From Gammaproteobacteria bacterium (GTDB lineage Bacteria > Pseudomonadota > Gammaproteobacteria > Eutrophobiales > Eutrophobiaceae), in contig JAJRTU010000137.1 in the NCBI GenBank assembly GCA_024278135.1, positions 1 to 45,915 of the forward strand: a DNA stretch of 45,915 nucleotides, in the 5' to 3' direction. Position numbers and translations under genes: made by a program. The notes under the pieces were generated by a model. The model was given only the letters and a program-made list of their open reading frames with translations, was not told the DNA's origin and did no database searches. Of the stretch, positions 19,251 through 28,282 are shown piece after piece. Numbering within the stretch: the first letter of the stretch is position 1; every line of letters starts with the position of its first letter.

Positions 19251-20936
19251 TTATTTTTTGCTCACCTTGCCCCAGGTATCCCGCAGGGTAAGGGTTCGAT
19301 TAAACACCGGGCGCAGAGGATCCCAGTCGTTTTTATCCGCCACAAAATACCCCAGTCGCTCGAACTGAAAACGATCTTCGGCCTGTGCCGTTTTTAAAGA
19401 GGGTTCCACCAAAGCATCACGCAATATTTCGACAGAGGCGGGATTTAAAAAGTCTTTGCTGTCACCGTCCCCCTGCCCGGGATGAGCTGCGGTGAAAAGT
19501 CTGTCATAAAGACGCACTTCAGATTTTATCCCGTGCCGTTCCGACACCCAGTGCAAAGTCCCTTTTACCTTGCGACCATCAGGAGCATTGCCTCCCCGCG
19601 TCGCCGGATCATAGCGGCAACGCAGTTCAACAATTTCTCCTGTCTCCTCGTCCTTGATCACTTCCTGACAGGTAATAAAGTAAGCATAACGCAGGCGGAC
19701 TTCCCGTCCCGGTGCCAGGCGGAAAAATTTCTTCGGCGCCTCTTCCATAAAATCATCCTGTTCTATGTAGATGACCCGGCTGAACGGCACCTTGCGCGAA
19801 CCCATCTCCGGCTTTTGCGGATGGTTGGCTGCCTCCAGTTCTTCTTCACCGTCTTCCGGATAATTTTCGATGACCACTTTTAAAGGTCTTAAAACGGCCA
19901 TCGCCCTGGGGGCATTTTTATCCAGATCCTCACGCAGGGAGTTTTCGAGTACACCAATATCTATACGCGTATCACTTTTGGTGACACCGATACGATCACA
20001 AAAATCCCGGATAGCCGCTGCAGTAAACCCCCGCCGTCGCAAACCGGACAGAGTCGGCATCCGTGGATCGTCCCAGCCGCTGACGTGAGCTTCCTTCACC
20101 AGTTCGATGAGTTTGCGTTTGCTCAACACGGTATAGCTCAGATTGAGTCTGGCAAATTCATACTGCCTGGGTCGTGAGGGCGTTTCCAGATTGTCAATGA
20201 ACCAGTCATAGAGAGCACGATGATCTTCGAACTCCAGCGTACAAACGGAATGGGTGATGTGCTCTATTGCATCTGACAGGCAATGGGTGAAATCATACAT
20301 GGGATAGATGCACCAGCGGTCACCGCTGCGATGATGGGGGGCCTTTCTGATACGGTAAATTATCGGGTCACGCATGTTGATATTCGGCGAAGCCATATCG
20401 ATCTTTGCCCGCAACACGCTTTGCCCTTCTTCCAGTCTGCCATCGCGCATGTCTTCGAACAGCGCCAGATTTTCATCCACAGAACGGTCCCGCCAGGGAC
20501 TTTCCCTGCCTGGCTCAGTCAAGGTGCCTCGATATTCCCGAATCTCCTCCGCACTGAGGCTGTCGACATAGGCCTTGCCCTGTTTTATCAGATCCACGGC
20601 ATATTGATACAGCTGATCAAAATAGTCCGAGGCGAAGTATTCTCTGTCTTCCCAGTCAAACCCCAGCCAGCGCACATCCTGCCTGATCGACTCCACATAT
20701 TCCGTCTCTTCCTTCTCCGGATTGGTGTCATCGAAACGCAGGTTACACAGGCCACCGAACTCCTGTGCCAGACCAAAATTCAGGCAAATGGACTTGGCGT
20801 GGCCAATATGCAGATAGCCATTGGGTTCGGGCGGGAAGCGAGTATGGACGCGCCCCTCAATTCTATTTTGTTGCAGATCCTCGCTGATTATCTTACGGAT
20901 AAAATTGCTGGGAACTGATATCTCATTTTCCGACAT
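19251..20936 (-). CDS. glnS: Glutamine--tRNA ligase
   Basis: [32 protein letters not shown] (KMSKS-like VLSKR). Confidence 0.97.
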   Translation of the reverse strand: MSENEISVPSNFIRKIISEDLQQNRIEGRVHTRFPPEPNGYLHIGHAKSICLNFGLAQEFGGLCNLRFDDTNPEKEETEYVESIRQDVRWLGFDWEDREYFASDYFDQLYQYAVDLIKQGKAYVDSLSAEEIREYRGTLTEPGRESPWRDRSVDENLALFEDMRDGRLEEGQSVLRAKIDMASPNINMRDPIIYRIRKAPHHRSGDRWCIYPMYDFTHCLSDAIEHITHSVCTLEFEDHRALYDWFIDNLETPSRPRQYEFARLNLSYTVLSKRKLIELVKEAHVSGWDDPRMPTLSGLRRRGFTAAAIRDFCDRIGVTKSDTRIDIGVLENSLREDLDKNAPRAMAVLRPLKVVIENYPEDGEEELEAANHPQKPEMGSRKVPFSRVIYIEQDDFMEEAPKKFFRLAPGREVRLRYAYFITCQEVIKDEETGEIVELRCRYDPATRGGNAPDGRKVKGTLHWVSERHGIKSEVRLYDRLFTAAHPGQGDGDSKDFLNPASVEILRDALVEPSLKTAQAEDRFQFERLGYFVADKNDWDPLRPVFNRTLTLRDTWGKVSKK

Positions 20937-20964
20937 AAATTTTCCACTTAACTCAGGTACGATT

Positions 20965-22173
20965 TCATTTTGCCGCTACCGGCAGGTCACCGGACAGACC
21001 CATTGCATAACGCATAATAGTGTGTTTCAAAGGAATAAACGAATTGGCGAAATTCAGTGCCCGGTTGCGCAGCATCGGCACAGGCGAAGACTGATTCTCA
21101 AAGACGTATTTGAAACCTTCCATCGTCATCATCACTATCCTGTTTTCGCCCTTTCGCCATCGTTCGTAGCTTCGCAACACCCGCCTGCCCCCTATATCCC
21201 TGCCTTTTACCCCTGCTTCCAGTATCAATTGCGCCAGGCTGGCGGCGTCAAGCAAGCCCAGGTTTGCCCCCTGTCCCGCCAGAGGATGTACGGAATGCGC
21301 AGCATCACCAATGAGGGCAAAACGTTCGCGACAATAATATTCCGCCTCTGCCCGGCGCAAAGGAAAACAGCTTCTGCGCTCACTTTCCTTTACTTCCCCG
21401 AGCGTATGTTCGAAAGCCGCCTGCAGGGCCTGGTTGAATTCCCTTTCAGTCATTTTTAAAAGTGCTTCTGCATGGGCCGGTCGGGTAGACCAGACGATGC
21501 CACATTGATGATCCGGATACATTGGTAAAAAAGCCAGCGGTCCATCCGTCAAAAATCGTTGTCGGGCAATTTCTCCATGAGGCAAGGCGGTTCTTGTCAC
21601 ACAGACCACCGCCCGTTGCCGGTAATCGTGTACGCGGTAGTTTATCCCGGCCATCGCTCTGCAGGCAGACTGCACTCCATCGGCGGCCACCAGTAAATGC
21701 GCCGATATGTTTTCACCCTTATCCAATATTACCGAAACATGATCGTCCTGCCACTGAATATCGCAGGGTCGGGAGTTATGGAGTACGCTGATCCCGGACA
21801 GGGAACGGACTGCCTGCTCCAGACTGGTCTGCAATACTGCTTGCTCGACAATATAGCCCAGTGTCGGCCGGCCAAGTTCGGTACTGTCAAAAGCTATCGC
21901 ACCGCTGCCATTTTCATCCCAGACCTGCATGCCCCGAAAACAGGCAAGACGATCCTGCGGCAAGCACTGCCAGGCATGAAAACTGGCAAGAATATTCCGG
22001 GAAGCATGGGTGATCGCCAATGCCCGTGGATCATCCGGGACTGAATCCACCCGGTCGATTTTTTCACCGGCCTCTATCACGACGCACTCCAGTCCCTGAT
22101 GGCCCAACAAGCCCGCCAGCGTGAGACCCGCCAGACCGCCCCCGACGATAATCACGTCATACTCAGTTTGCAT
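20965..22173 (-). CDS. ubiH: FAD-dependent ubiquinone biosynthesis hydroxylase (UbiH/UbiF/VisC family)
   Basis: [49 protein letters not shown]; next to pepP and UPF0149. Confidence 0.88.
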   Translation of the reverse strand: MQTEYDVIIVGGGLAGLTLAGLLGHQGLECVVIEAGEKIDRVDSVPDDPRALAITHASRNILASFHAWQCLPQDRLACFRGMQVWDENGSGAIAFDSTELGRPTLGYIVEQAVLQTSLEQAVRSLSGISVLHNSRPCDIQWQDDHVSVILDKGENISAHLLVAADGVQSACRAMAGINYRVHDYRQRAVVCVTRTALPHGEIARQRFLTDGPLAFLPMYPDHQCGIVWSTRPAHAEALLKMTEREFNQALQAAFEHTLGEVKESERRSCFPLRRAEAEYYCRERFALIGDAAHSVHPLAGQGANLGLLDAASLAQLILEAGVKGRDIGGRRVLRSYERWRKGENRIVMMTMEGFKYVFENQSSPVPMLRNRALNFANSFIPLKHTIMRYAMGLSGDLPVAAK

Positions 22174-22188
22174 CCAGGCCCGGCTCCC

Positions 22189-23505
22189 TCAGGCGGCCTT
22201 GCCGGCAGCCATCAGCGCTTCTATTTCATCAACCGTCTTGGGCATGTCCTTGCTGAGCACATCATGGCCATCCTTTGTGACCAGCACGTCGTCTTCGATT
22301 CGTATACCAATATCCCACCATTTTTTTGCCAGACCGCGACCCGGTGCCAGATACAGTCCGGGCTCTATAGTCAGAACCATGCCCGCTTCGAGCATGCGCC
22401 ATTCGCTATCCACTTTATAGTCTCCCACATCATGCACATCCATGCCCAGCCAGTGACCGGTACGATGCATGTAATACTTCGTATAGGCCTTCTCCTTGAT
22501 CAGACTGCGCACGCGACCCTTTAAAATACCCAGAGCGACCAATCCAGTGGTCACCGCATGTACAGCAGCTTCATGGGGATCGTTCCAGTGGTTGCCGGGC
22601 TGAACGGCTTCAATTGCAGCCAACTGGGCTTTCAGTACAACTTCATAAACCGCCTTTTGCGCCTCACTGAAAATACCATTAACGGGAAAAGTACGGGTAA
22701 TGTCACTGGCGTAACTTTCGTATTCCGCACCAGCGTCTATGAGCAGGATATCGCCGTCTCTGAGTTCGTCCGAATTATCCGTGTAATGCAGGATACAACT
22801 GTTTGCACCGCCGCCAACAATGGAGGAATAGGCCGGACTGCGGGCACCCCGACGGGTAAATTCGTAGGTCAATTCAGCTTCTATCTGGTATTCCATCATA
22901 CCGGGCCGGCACATCTGCATGGCCCGCCTGTGTGCGGCAGCAGAGATACGGGCCGCCTGACGCATGGCCTTTATCTCATGGCGACTCTTGTACAGCCGCA
23001 TATCATGTAAAATATGGTTCAGCGTGATGAACTCATCCGGTGCACTGATACCGTTTCGGGCCTGATCACGTACATGTTTTACCCAACTCAACAATCGCTG
23101 ATCAAAAGCCGGATCATTGCCCATCGTATAATAAATACGCTCCTGATCTCCAAGCAGGCCGGGCAGGATGTCATCCAGATCTTCTATGGGAAACGCGTCA
23201 TCGGCACCATGTTTTTCAACTGCGCCTTCCAGTCCGGCCCGAATCCCGTTCCAGGTCTCCATCCTGGCATCCCGTTCCCGGCAAAACAGGATGTATTCAC
23301 CGGATGAGCGCCCGGGGATCAACACCGCAACCGACTCCGGTTCGGCAAAACCCGTCAGATAATAGAAATCGCTGTCGTGCCGAAACGGGTATTCAACATC
23401 CCGGTTGCGAATACGTACCGGTGCAGTCGGAATAATGGCGATACTTTCATCTCCCATCATGTCCATCAATCGTTTGCGACGACGTTGGAATTCGCGCGTG
23501 TCCAC
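22189..23505 (-). CDS. pepP: Xaa-Pro aminopeptidase
   Basis: FRHDSDFYYLTGFAEPE, DILLIDAGAEYESYASDITRTFP, HRTGHWLGMDVHDVG, TIEPGLYL. Confidence 0.95.
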   Translation of the reverse strand: MDTREFQRRRKRLMDMMGDESIAIIPTAPVRIRNRDVEYPFRHDSDFYYLTGFAEPESVAVLIPGRSSGEYILFCRERDARMETWNGIRAGLEGAVEKHGADDAFPIEDLDDILPGLLGDQERIYYTMGNDPAFDQRLLSWVKHVRDQARNGISAPDEFITLNHILHDMRLYKSRHEIKAMRQAARISAAAHRRAMQMCRPGMMEYQIEAELTYEFTRRGARSPAYSSIVGGGANSCILHYTDNSDELRDGDILLIDAGAEYESYASDITRTFPVNGIFSEAQKAVYEVVLKAQLAAIEAVQPGNHWNDPHEAAVHAVTTGLVALGILKGRVRSLIKEKAYTKYYMHRTGHWLGMDVHDVGDYKVDSEWRMLEAGMVLTIEPGLYLAPGRGLAKKWWDIGIRIEDDVLVTKDGHDVLSKDMPKTVDEIEALMAAGKAA

Positions 23506-24047
23506 TAATGTAATACCTCCGGTTGGCCAAATGCAGGCAGTGATTCTTCAAAAATCAATATGGCACCCATGCGCACATATTCAATCAACTCCATTAAGGA
23601 ATGTTCGTCCCCGGCATCTTCCCCGTCGATCCCAAGCCGGCATATCTGGCTGAAATCTTCCAGGACTTCATTACATTGTTCGGAATTACCGGCCGGATTT
23701 GGTGTTTCACTGACACCATAACCGTTCAGGAAACCGTGACACCAGTTGCCCAGGGCTTCCGCCCGTAAAGCCATGGACACCTCATCATCGGGCAATAACA
23801 GCTGCAGACCGAACTCGGCTGAGTGCATTTGCGCAAGGGTCTCCGAGGCCAGATGCCTCACTTCTTCAAAACAGGTACGCGCCAAATTGTCGTCATCGCC
23901 CTGTATATTGAGAAAATCCTCCCACAAAGTTTCATCTGCCGTGCCAGTCGCACATATCTGACCGCAGACAAAGCCATGGCATTCAGTCGCATAGGCCTCG
24001 GCCTCAACCCGCACCAGCAGGGCATCGAGCACATCAAAATCAGGCAT
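23505..24047 (-). CDS. UPF0149 family protein (YgfB-like)
   Basis: ECHGFVCGQICA, WCHGFLNGYGV, upstream of pepP-ubiH as in E. coli. Start moved to MPDFDVLDALL. Confidence 0.88.
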   Translation of the reverse strand: MPDFDVLDALLVRVEAEAYATECHGFVCGQICATGTADETLWEDFLNIQGDDDNLARTCFEEVRHLASETLAQMHSAEFGLQLLLPDDEVSMALRAEALGNWCHGFLNGYGVSETPNPAGNSEQCNEVLEDFSQICRLGIDGEDAGDEHSLMELIEYVRMGAILIFEESLPAFGQPEVLH

Positions 24048-24147
24048 CGCCTTCAAAATCCTCCTTTTCATTCGTTTTCCAACACTGCATTCTGCAAGGC
24101 AAGCGGGGGTAAACACAAGTCACAACGTCAAATACCCGTTTCAACTG

Positions 24148-24176
24148 TTGACCGTCATGTATCACCGCTCTATATT
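24148..24176 (+). promoter_or_regulatory. Candidate sigma70 promoter for the TIGR02449-zapA operon
   Basis: TTGACC (24148-24153), 17-bp spacer, TATATT (24171-24176), 52 nt upstream of the start codon. Confidence 0.6.
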
Positions 24177-24227
24177 GAACGCTAATGATACTCACCAATG
24201 CCCAATGCTGACAAATAAGTAGCCACC

Positions 24228-24446
24228 ATGACTGATACCGAAAACATGGATCTTGTCGCCCTTGAAGGCCGGGTCGACGAGCTCATCCGCACAGTGGACG
24301 AACTTAAATCGGAAAACTCCGCCTTGCGTAACCAGCAGGACAATCTGGTCAGCGAACGCGCAACGCTGATTGAAAAGACCGAGCAGGCCAGGATCCGTAT
24401 TGAATCGATGATTTCACGCTTACGAGCAATGGAAACACGCTCATGA
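24228..24446 (+). CDS. Small coiled-coil protein, TIGR02449-like
   Basis: 72 aa: heptad-like LEGRVDELIRTVDELKSENSALRNQQDNLVSERATLIEKTEQARIRIESMISRLRAME; overlaps zapA by 4 nt. Confidence 0.8.
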   Translation: MTDTENMDLVALEGRVDELIRTVDELKSENSALRNQQDNLVSERATLIEKTEQARIRIESMISRLRAMETRS

Positions 24447-24757
24447 ATGAAAGTGGCAAGCCCATCACTGTTAACATCCTGGACAAGGAATACCTTATTT
24501 CCTGCGATGAGAGCGAACGTGAGCAGTTACACACCGCCGCCACTTACCTCAATACAAAAATGCAGGACATGAAAAACAGCGGCAGAGTCATTGGCGGAGA
24601 GAGAATTGCAGTAATGACTGCGCTGAATCTGGCACACGAATTGCTGGCTTACAAACAGGAAAATGATAACTATACTTCCAGTATAGATACGACGATTCAA
24701 CGTTTGCAAAGCAAGATAGATGAGGCTCTGGTCAAGGGCAATCAACTGGAAATGTAG
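24443..24757 (+). CDS. zapA: Cell division protein ZapA
   Basis: VTVNILDKEYLISCDESEREQLHTAATYLNTKMQ-type ZapA N-domain, ERIAVMTALNLAHELL; followed by 6S RNA. Confidence 0.92.
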   Translation: MNESGKPITVNILDKEYLISCDESEREQLHTAATYLNTKMQDMKNSGRVIGGERIAVMTALNLAHELLAYKQENDNYTSSIDTTIQRLQSKIDEALVKGNQLEM

Positions 24758-24796
24758 GCGGCCGTTTAGACGGGCCGCGAGTAACAGGAATTAGAT

Positions 24797-24993
24797 TTGG
24801 GTATCTTCTGCGGTGTTTGTGATTAGACAGGTGTAACTTGAGCCGATAATACACTAACCAGGGAACTAAACAGCGATGTTGTTGTGCACACCCCCCGCTA
24901 AGGTGGGCAGCCTGATATGTCGCTAGCTGTTCCCACTTGATCCTATGGTTCAAGTTGGATTGTCTTTTGAACGACATTGCGGTTGATACCCAT
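24797..24993 (+). ncRNA. ssrS: 6S RNA
   Basis: Lies after zapA. Contains CTTGAGCCGATA (conserved in E. coli 6S) and the 3' hairpin CACTTGATCCTATGGTTCAAGTTGG. Terminal stem GGGTATC (24799-24805) pairs with GATACCC (24985-24991). Ends approximate. Confidence 0.88.
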
Positions 24994-25172
24994 CCTTTCT
25001 CTCGGGAATTTTGATCATTGCCGTATCGAATTTCACCTGCTACAAATTTCAGGAGTTTGATTCAGTGAACCGTGTTTGCCGGGCTGAGCGGACAAACTTG
25101 CCGGTTCGGAAGGCAGTATGGACTGAAACTTGAAAAAGGCGGGAATACAGGACCTGATATCACATCGCAAGT

Positions 25173-26693
25173 TCAGCCCAGAAACATCCGGTAGGCCGGA
25201 TTCTCCTTTTCATCCAGATACTCCATTCCCAGACCATCCAGAAATAACTGGAATTCCTCTCGATCTTTGTCAGGGACCTGTATGCCCAGCAATACTCGAC
25301 CGTACGCGGCGCCATGATTGCGGTAATGAAACAAACTGATGTTCCAGCGATCGCTCATGGCTGTTAAAAAGTACAACAGTGCTCCTGAGCGCTCGGGAAA
25401 CTCAAAGCGGTAAAGCAACTCATCATCAATCTGACTGCTGCCGCCAACCATATAACGGATATGCATCTTGGCCACTTCGTTGTCGCTCATATCCAGCACC
25501 TCGTAGCCCCTGGCTTTCAGACTTTCCAACAGCCCCTGTTTTTCCTGCAGGCCTTTTTTTAATCGTATACCGACAAAGACATGGGCCTGCCGGCTGTCAG
25601 AGTAACGGTAGTTGAACTCGGTGATGAGCCGTGGCCCCAGATCATGGCAGAGAATGCGGAAACTTCCCGGGCGTTCCGGAATGGTGATACAAAGCAGGGC
25701 CTCTCTTTGTTCGCCCAGGGCAGCCAGTTCGGCAATATGACGCAAGCGATCAAAATTGACATTGGCACCACTGAACACGGCAACCAGCTCCTGGCCCCGT
25801 ATCTGTTCTCTGCTTACATACTGTTTCAAACCGGCCAGCGCGAGGGCTCCCGCCGGTTCCGGTATGGCCCGACTGTCTTCGAAAATATCTTTTACCGCCG
25901 CACAGATTTCATCCACATTCACCAGCAGGACTTCATCGATCAATTCGCGGCACAGGCGGAAATTCTCCTCACCCACCTGCTTCACCGCCGCTCCGTCCGC
26001 AAAAACACCGATATGCTCCAGCGCTACTCTTTCTCCTGCCGCCATCGCGCGATACAAACAGGGTGCTTCGTCCGGCTCGACGGCGACGATCCTGATGGAA
26101 GGTTTGACTGATTTAACATGTGCTGCCAGCCCGGCAATCAAACCACCGCCACCGACAGGCACAAAAATAATATCCGGCCCGGCGTGCTGCTCCAGGATCT
26201 CCACGCCCACCGTCGCCTGGCCCGCGATAATCAGCGGGTGATCATAGGGGGGAATATAAGTAAGGCCCTGCGCGGATGCCCGTTCCAGGGCATAGTCTCT
26301 GGCATCGTCATAATTATTACCATGCAGGATCACCTTTGCCTGCAAACGCCTGACGGAAGTCACTTTTATTTCCGGGGTGGTTTTCGGCATGACGATGGTG
26401 GCGGCAATATCCAGCTTCTGTGCCGCCAGTGCGACGCCCTGAGCATGGTTGCCGGCCGACGCGGCCAACACGCCGGTGTCTCTCAAGACTTCTGCAAGCG
26501 AGGCCATCATGTTATAAGCGCCCCGGATTTTATAGGAAAACACCGGCTGTCGATCTTCCCGCTTCAACCAGATCCGGTTGTCATAAATTTCACTGAGCTG
26601 TGGCGCATAATCAAGATCGGTTTTGTTGGCCAACTGATAGACACGCCGGCTCGCTTCCGCAATTAATTGTTTGTATTCATTGAACATCGGCAT
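25173..26693 (-). CDS. ilvA: Threonine ammonia-lyase, biosynthetic (two ACT-like regions)
   Basis: WLKREDRQPVFSYKIRGAYN, SAGNHAQGVALAA, PVGGGGLIAGLA; long C-terminal regulatory part. Confidence 0.95.
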   Translation of the reverse strand: MPMFNEYKQLIAEASRRVYQLANKTDLDYAPQLSEIYDNRIWLKREDRQPVFSYKIRGAYNMMASLAEVLRDTGVLAASAGNHAQGVALAAQKLDIAATIVMPKTTPEIKVTSVRRLQAKVILHGNNYDDARDYALERASAQGLTYIPPYDHPLIIAGQATVGVEILEQHAGPDIIFVPVGGGGLIAGLAAHVKSVKPSIRIVAVEPDEAPCLYRAMAAGERVALEHIGVFADGAAVKQVGEENFRLCRELIDEVLLVNVDEICAAVKDIFEDSRAIPEPAGALALAGLKQYVSREQIRGQELVAVFSGANVNFDRLRHIAELAALGEQREALLCITIPERPGSFRILCHDLGPRLITEFNYRYSDSRQAHVFVGIRLKKGLQEKQGLLESLKARGYEVLDMSDNEVAKMHIRYMVGGSSQIDDELLYRFEFPERSGALLYFLTAMSDRWNISLFHYRNHGAAYGRVLLGIQVPDKDREEFQLFLDGLGMEYLDEKENPAYRMFLG

Positions 26694-26783
26694 AAGATAA
26701 CATTTACTGCTTGCTGTCAGAAACTTTCAGCCTGACGGCAAGCGAAAGCCTGCTCTTTCTCTTCTGAAACCGGGACAACAACT

Positions 26784-27440
26784 GTGAATCAAGATGAAAT
26801 GAAACAAGCTGTCGCTGAGGCGGCACTGAAGTATATCGACGATGATATGATCGTCGGGGTCGGCACCGGCAGCACAGTGAATTTTTTTATTGATTCGCTG
26901 GCCACCATTAAACATCGTATTGACGGTGCCGTCGCCAGCTCCATAATGACAGAAGAACGCCTGCGGGCGCATCACATCCCGGTTCTGGACCTGAACAGTG
27001 TCGGAACCTTGGCGGTTTATATCGACGGGGCTGACGAAGCGACAAAGCACCTGCATTTGATCAAAGGCGGTGGTGGTGCCCTGACCCGGGAAAAGATTAT
27101 TGCTGCCGCCAGTAAAACCTTTATCTGCATTATCGATAACAACAAGGAAGTGGATATACTGGGTAACTTCCCCCTGCCGGTAGAGGTGATCCCGATGGCG
27201 CAAAGCTATGTCGCCCGGGAACTGGTCAAACTGGGTGGACAGCCGGTGTTACGTGAAGGCTTTCGTACGGATAACGGCAATATCATTCTTGATATACATC
27301 ATCTTCGTATTATTGAGCCGCTTGAGCTGGAACAGGTGATAAATAATATCACCGGCGTGGTCACTAACGGCTTATTTGCCAGACGCGGGGCAGACATATT
27401 GCTGGTAGCCGATAACAATGGCGTGCGTCAGCTTGACTGA
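26784..27440 (+). CDS. rpiA: Ribose-5-phosphate isomerase A
   Basis: [38 protein letters not shown]. Confidence 0.95.
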   Translation: MNQDEMKQAVAEAALKYIDDDMIVGVGTGSTVNFFIDSLATIKHRIDGAVASSIMTEERLRAHHIPVLDLNSVGTLAVYIDGADEATKHLHLIKGGGGALTREKIIAAASKTFICIIDNNKEVDILGNFPLPVEVIPMAQSYVARELVKLGGQPVLREGFRTDNGNIILDIHHLRIIEPLELEQVINNITGVVTNGLFARRGADILLVADNNGVRQLD

Positions 27441-27594
27441 GAGGGAAATAGCGACTAATTATTAGCTGTTTTTTATAATTATCATAAAGTTATGTGCCTG
27501 ACTTATGATATTATATGGGATCCCGGCTAAAGTTTCCGGGCTTTGTACACGATAATAAAACTGTATAACCAAACAAGAACATTGGGGCCAAGAT

Positions 27595-27747
27595 ATGATT
27601 TTTTATATTGTCTACACTCTCGCCATTGCTGTATTAATTCTGCATTTCACGGGTTGGCTGGCGCGGCGGAATATGGAGTGGGCTGTTATGGCCGCTGCGA
27701 TCGCATTATTTGCAGTCAACATTCTGGACTACATGAAGATTATTTAA
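27595..27747 (+). CDS. Small two-TM membrane protein (50 aa), not in ORF track
   Basis: ATG at 27595, TAA at 27745-27747: MIFYIVYTLAIAVLILHFTGWLARRNMEWAVMAAAIALFAVNILDYMKII. Two hydrophobic helices split by a basic loop. Confidence 0.6.
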   Translation: MIFYIVYTLAIAVLILHFTGWLARRNMEWAVMAAAIALFAVNILDYMKII

Positions 27748-27766
27748 CTGTTCGACATACCATTCC

Positions 27767-28204
27767 GTGATCGGCCTGTTACAACGGGTCCGACAAGCCC
27801 GCGTCGTAGTTCAACAACGCACCGTCGCTGAAATTGGTACCGGATTGCTGGTACTGATCGCTGTCGAAAAAAATGATAATGAAACCAGGGCAGATCGTTT
27901 ACTGGAGCGATTGCTTGGCTACCGCGTGTTTCCCGATGAGCAGGGCAAAATGAATCTGAGTCTGGTTGATATACAGGGTGAGCTGTTACTGGTTCCTCAA
28001 TTTACCCTGGCAGCGGATACCCGCAAGGGTATGCGACCGAGTTTCAGCAGTGCCGCAGCGCCGGATCAGGGCCGGCTGCTTTTCGACTATCTGATCAGGA
28101 CGGCCCGCTCAAACTACAGCAGGGTTGCTGTCGGTCAGTTTGGTGCTGATATGCAGATCAGCTTAACCAATGACGGGCCCGTCACCTTTTCTTTGCGGGT
28201 ATAG
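27767..28204 (+). CDS. dtd: D-aminoacyl-tRNA deacylase
   Basis: GTG start; MIGLLQRVRQARVVV, LLVPQFTLAADTRKGMRPSF, VAVGQFGADMQISLTNDGPVTF. Confidence 0.95.
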   Translation: MIGLLQRVRQARVVVQQRTVAEIGTGLLVLIAVEKNDNETRADRLLERLLGYRVFPDEQGKMNLSLVDIQGELLLVPQFTLAADTRKGMRPSFSSAAAPDQGRLLFDYLIRTARSNYSRVAVGQFGADMQISLTNDGPVTFSLRV

Positions 28205-28282
28205 AACAGACAGCCGACAGTACAACGTTCCCAAAGGGCGTCTGCTTTGTTCCGGCTAATCCAGGGGAGGCAGGACATCTGT

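Noticed and set aside
24181-24227. Possible Fur-box-like GCTAATGATACTC upstream of the TIGR02449-like gene
   Set aside because: Only a partial match, with no iron-related gene nearby.
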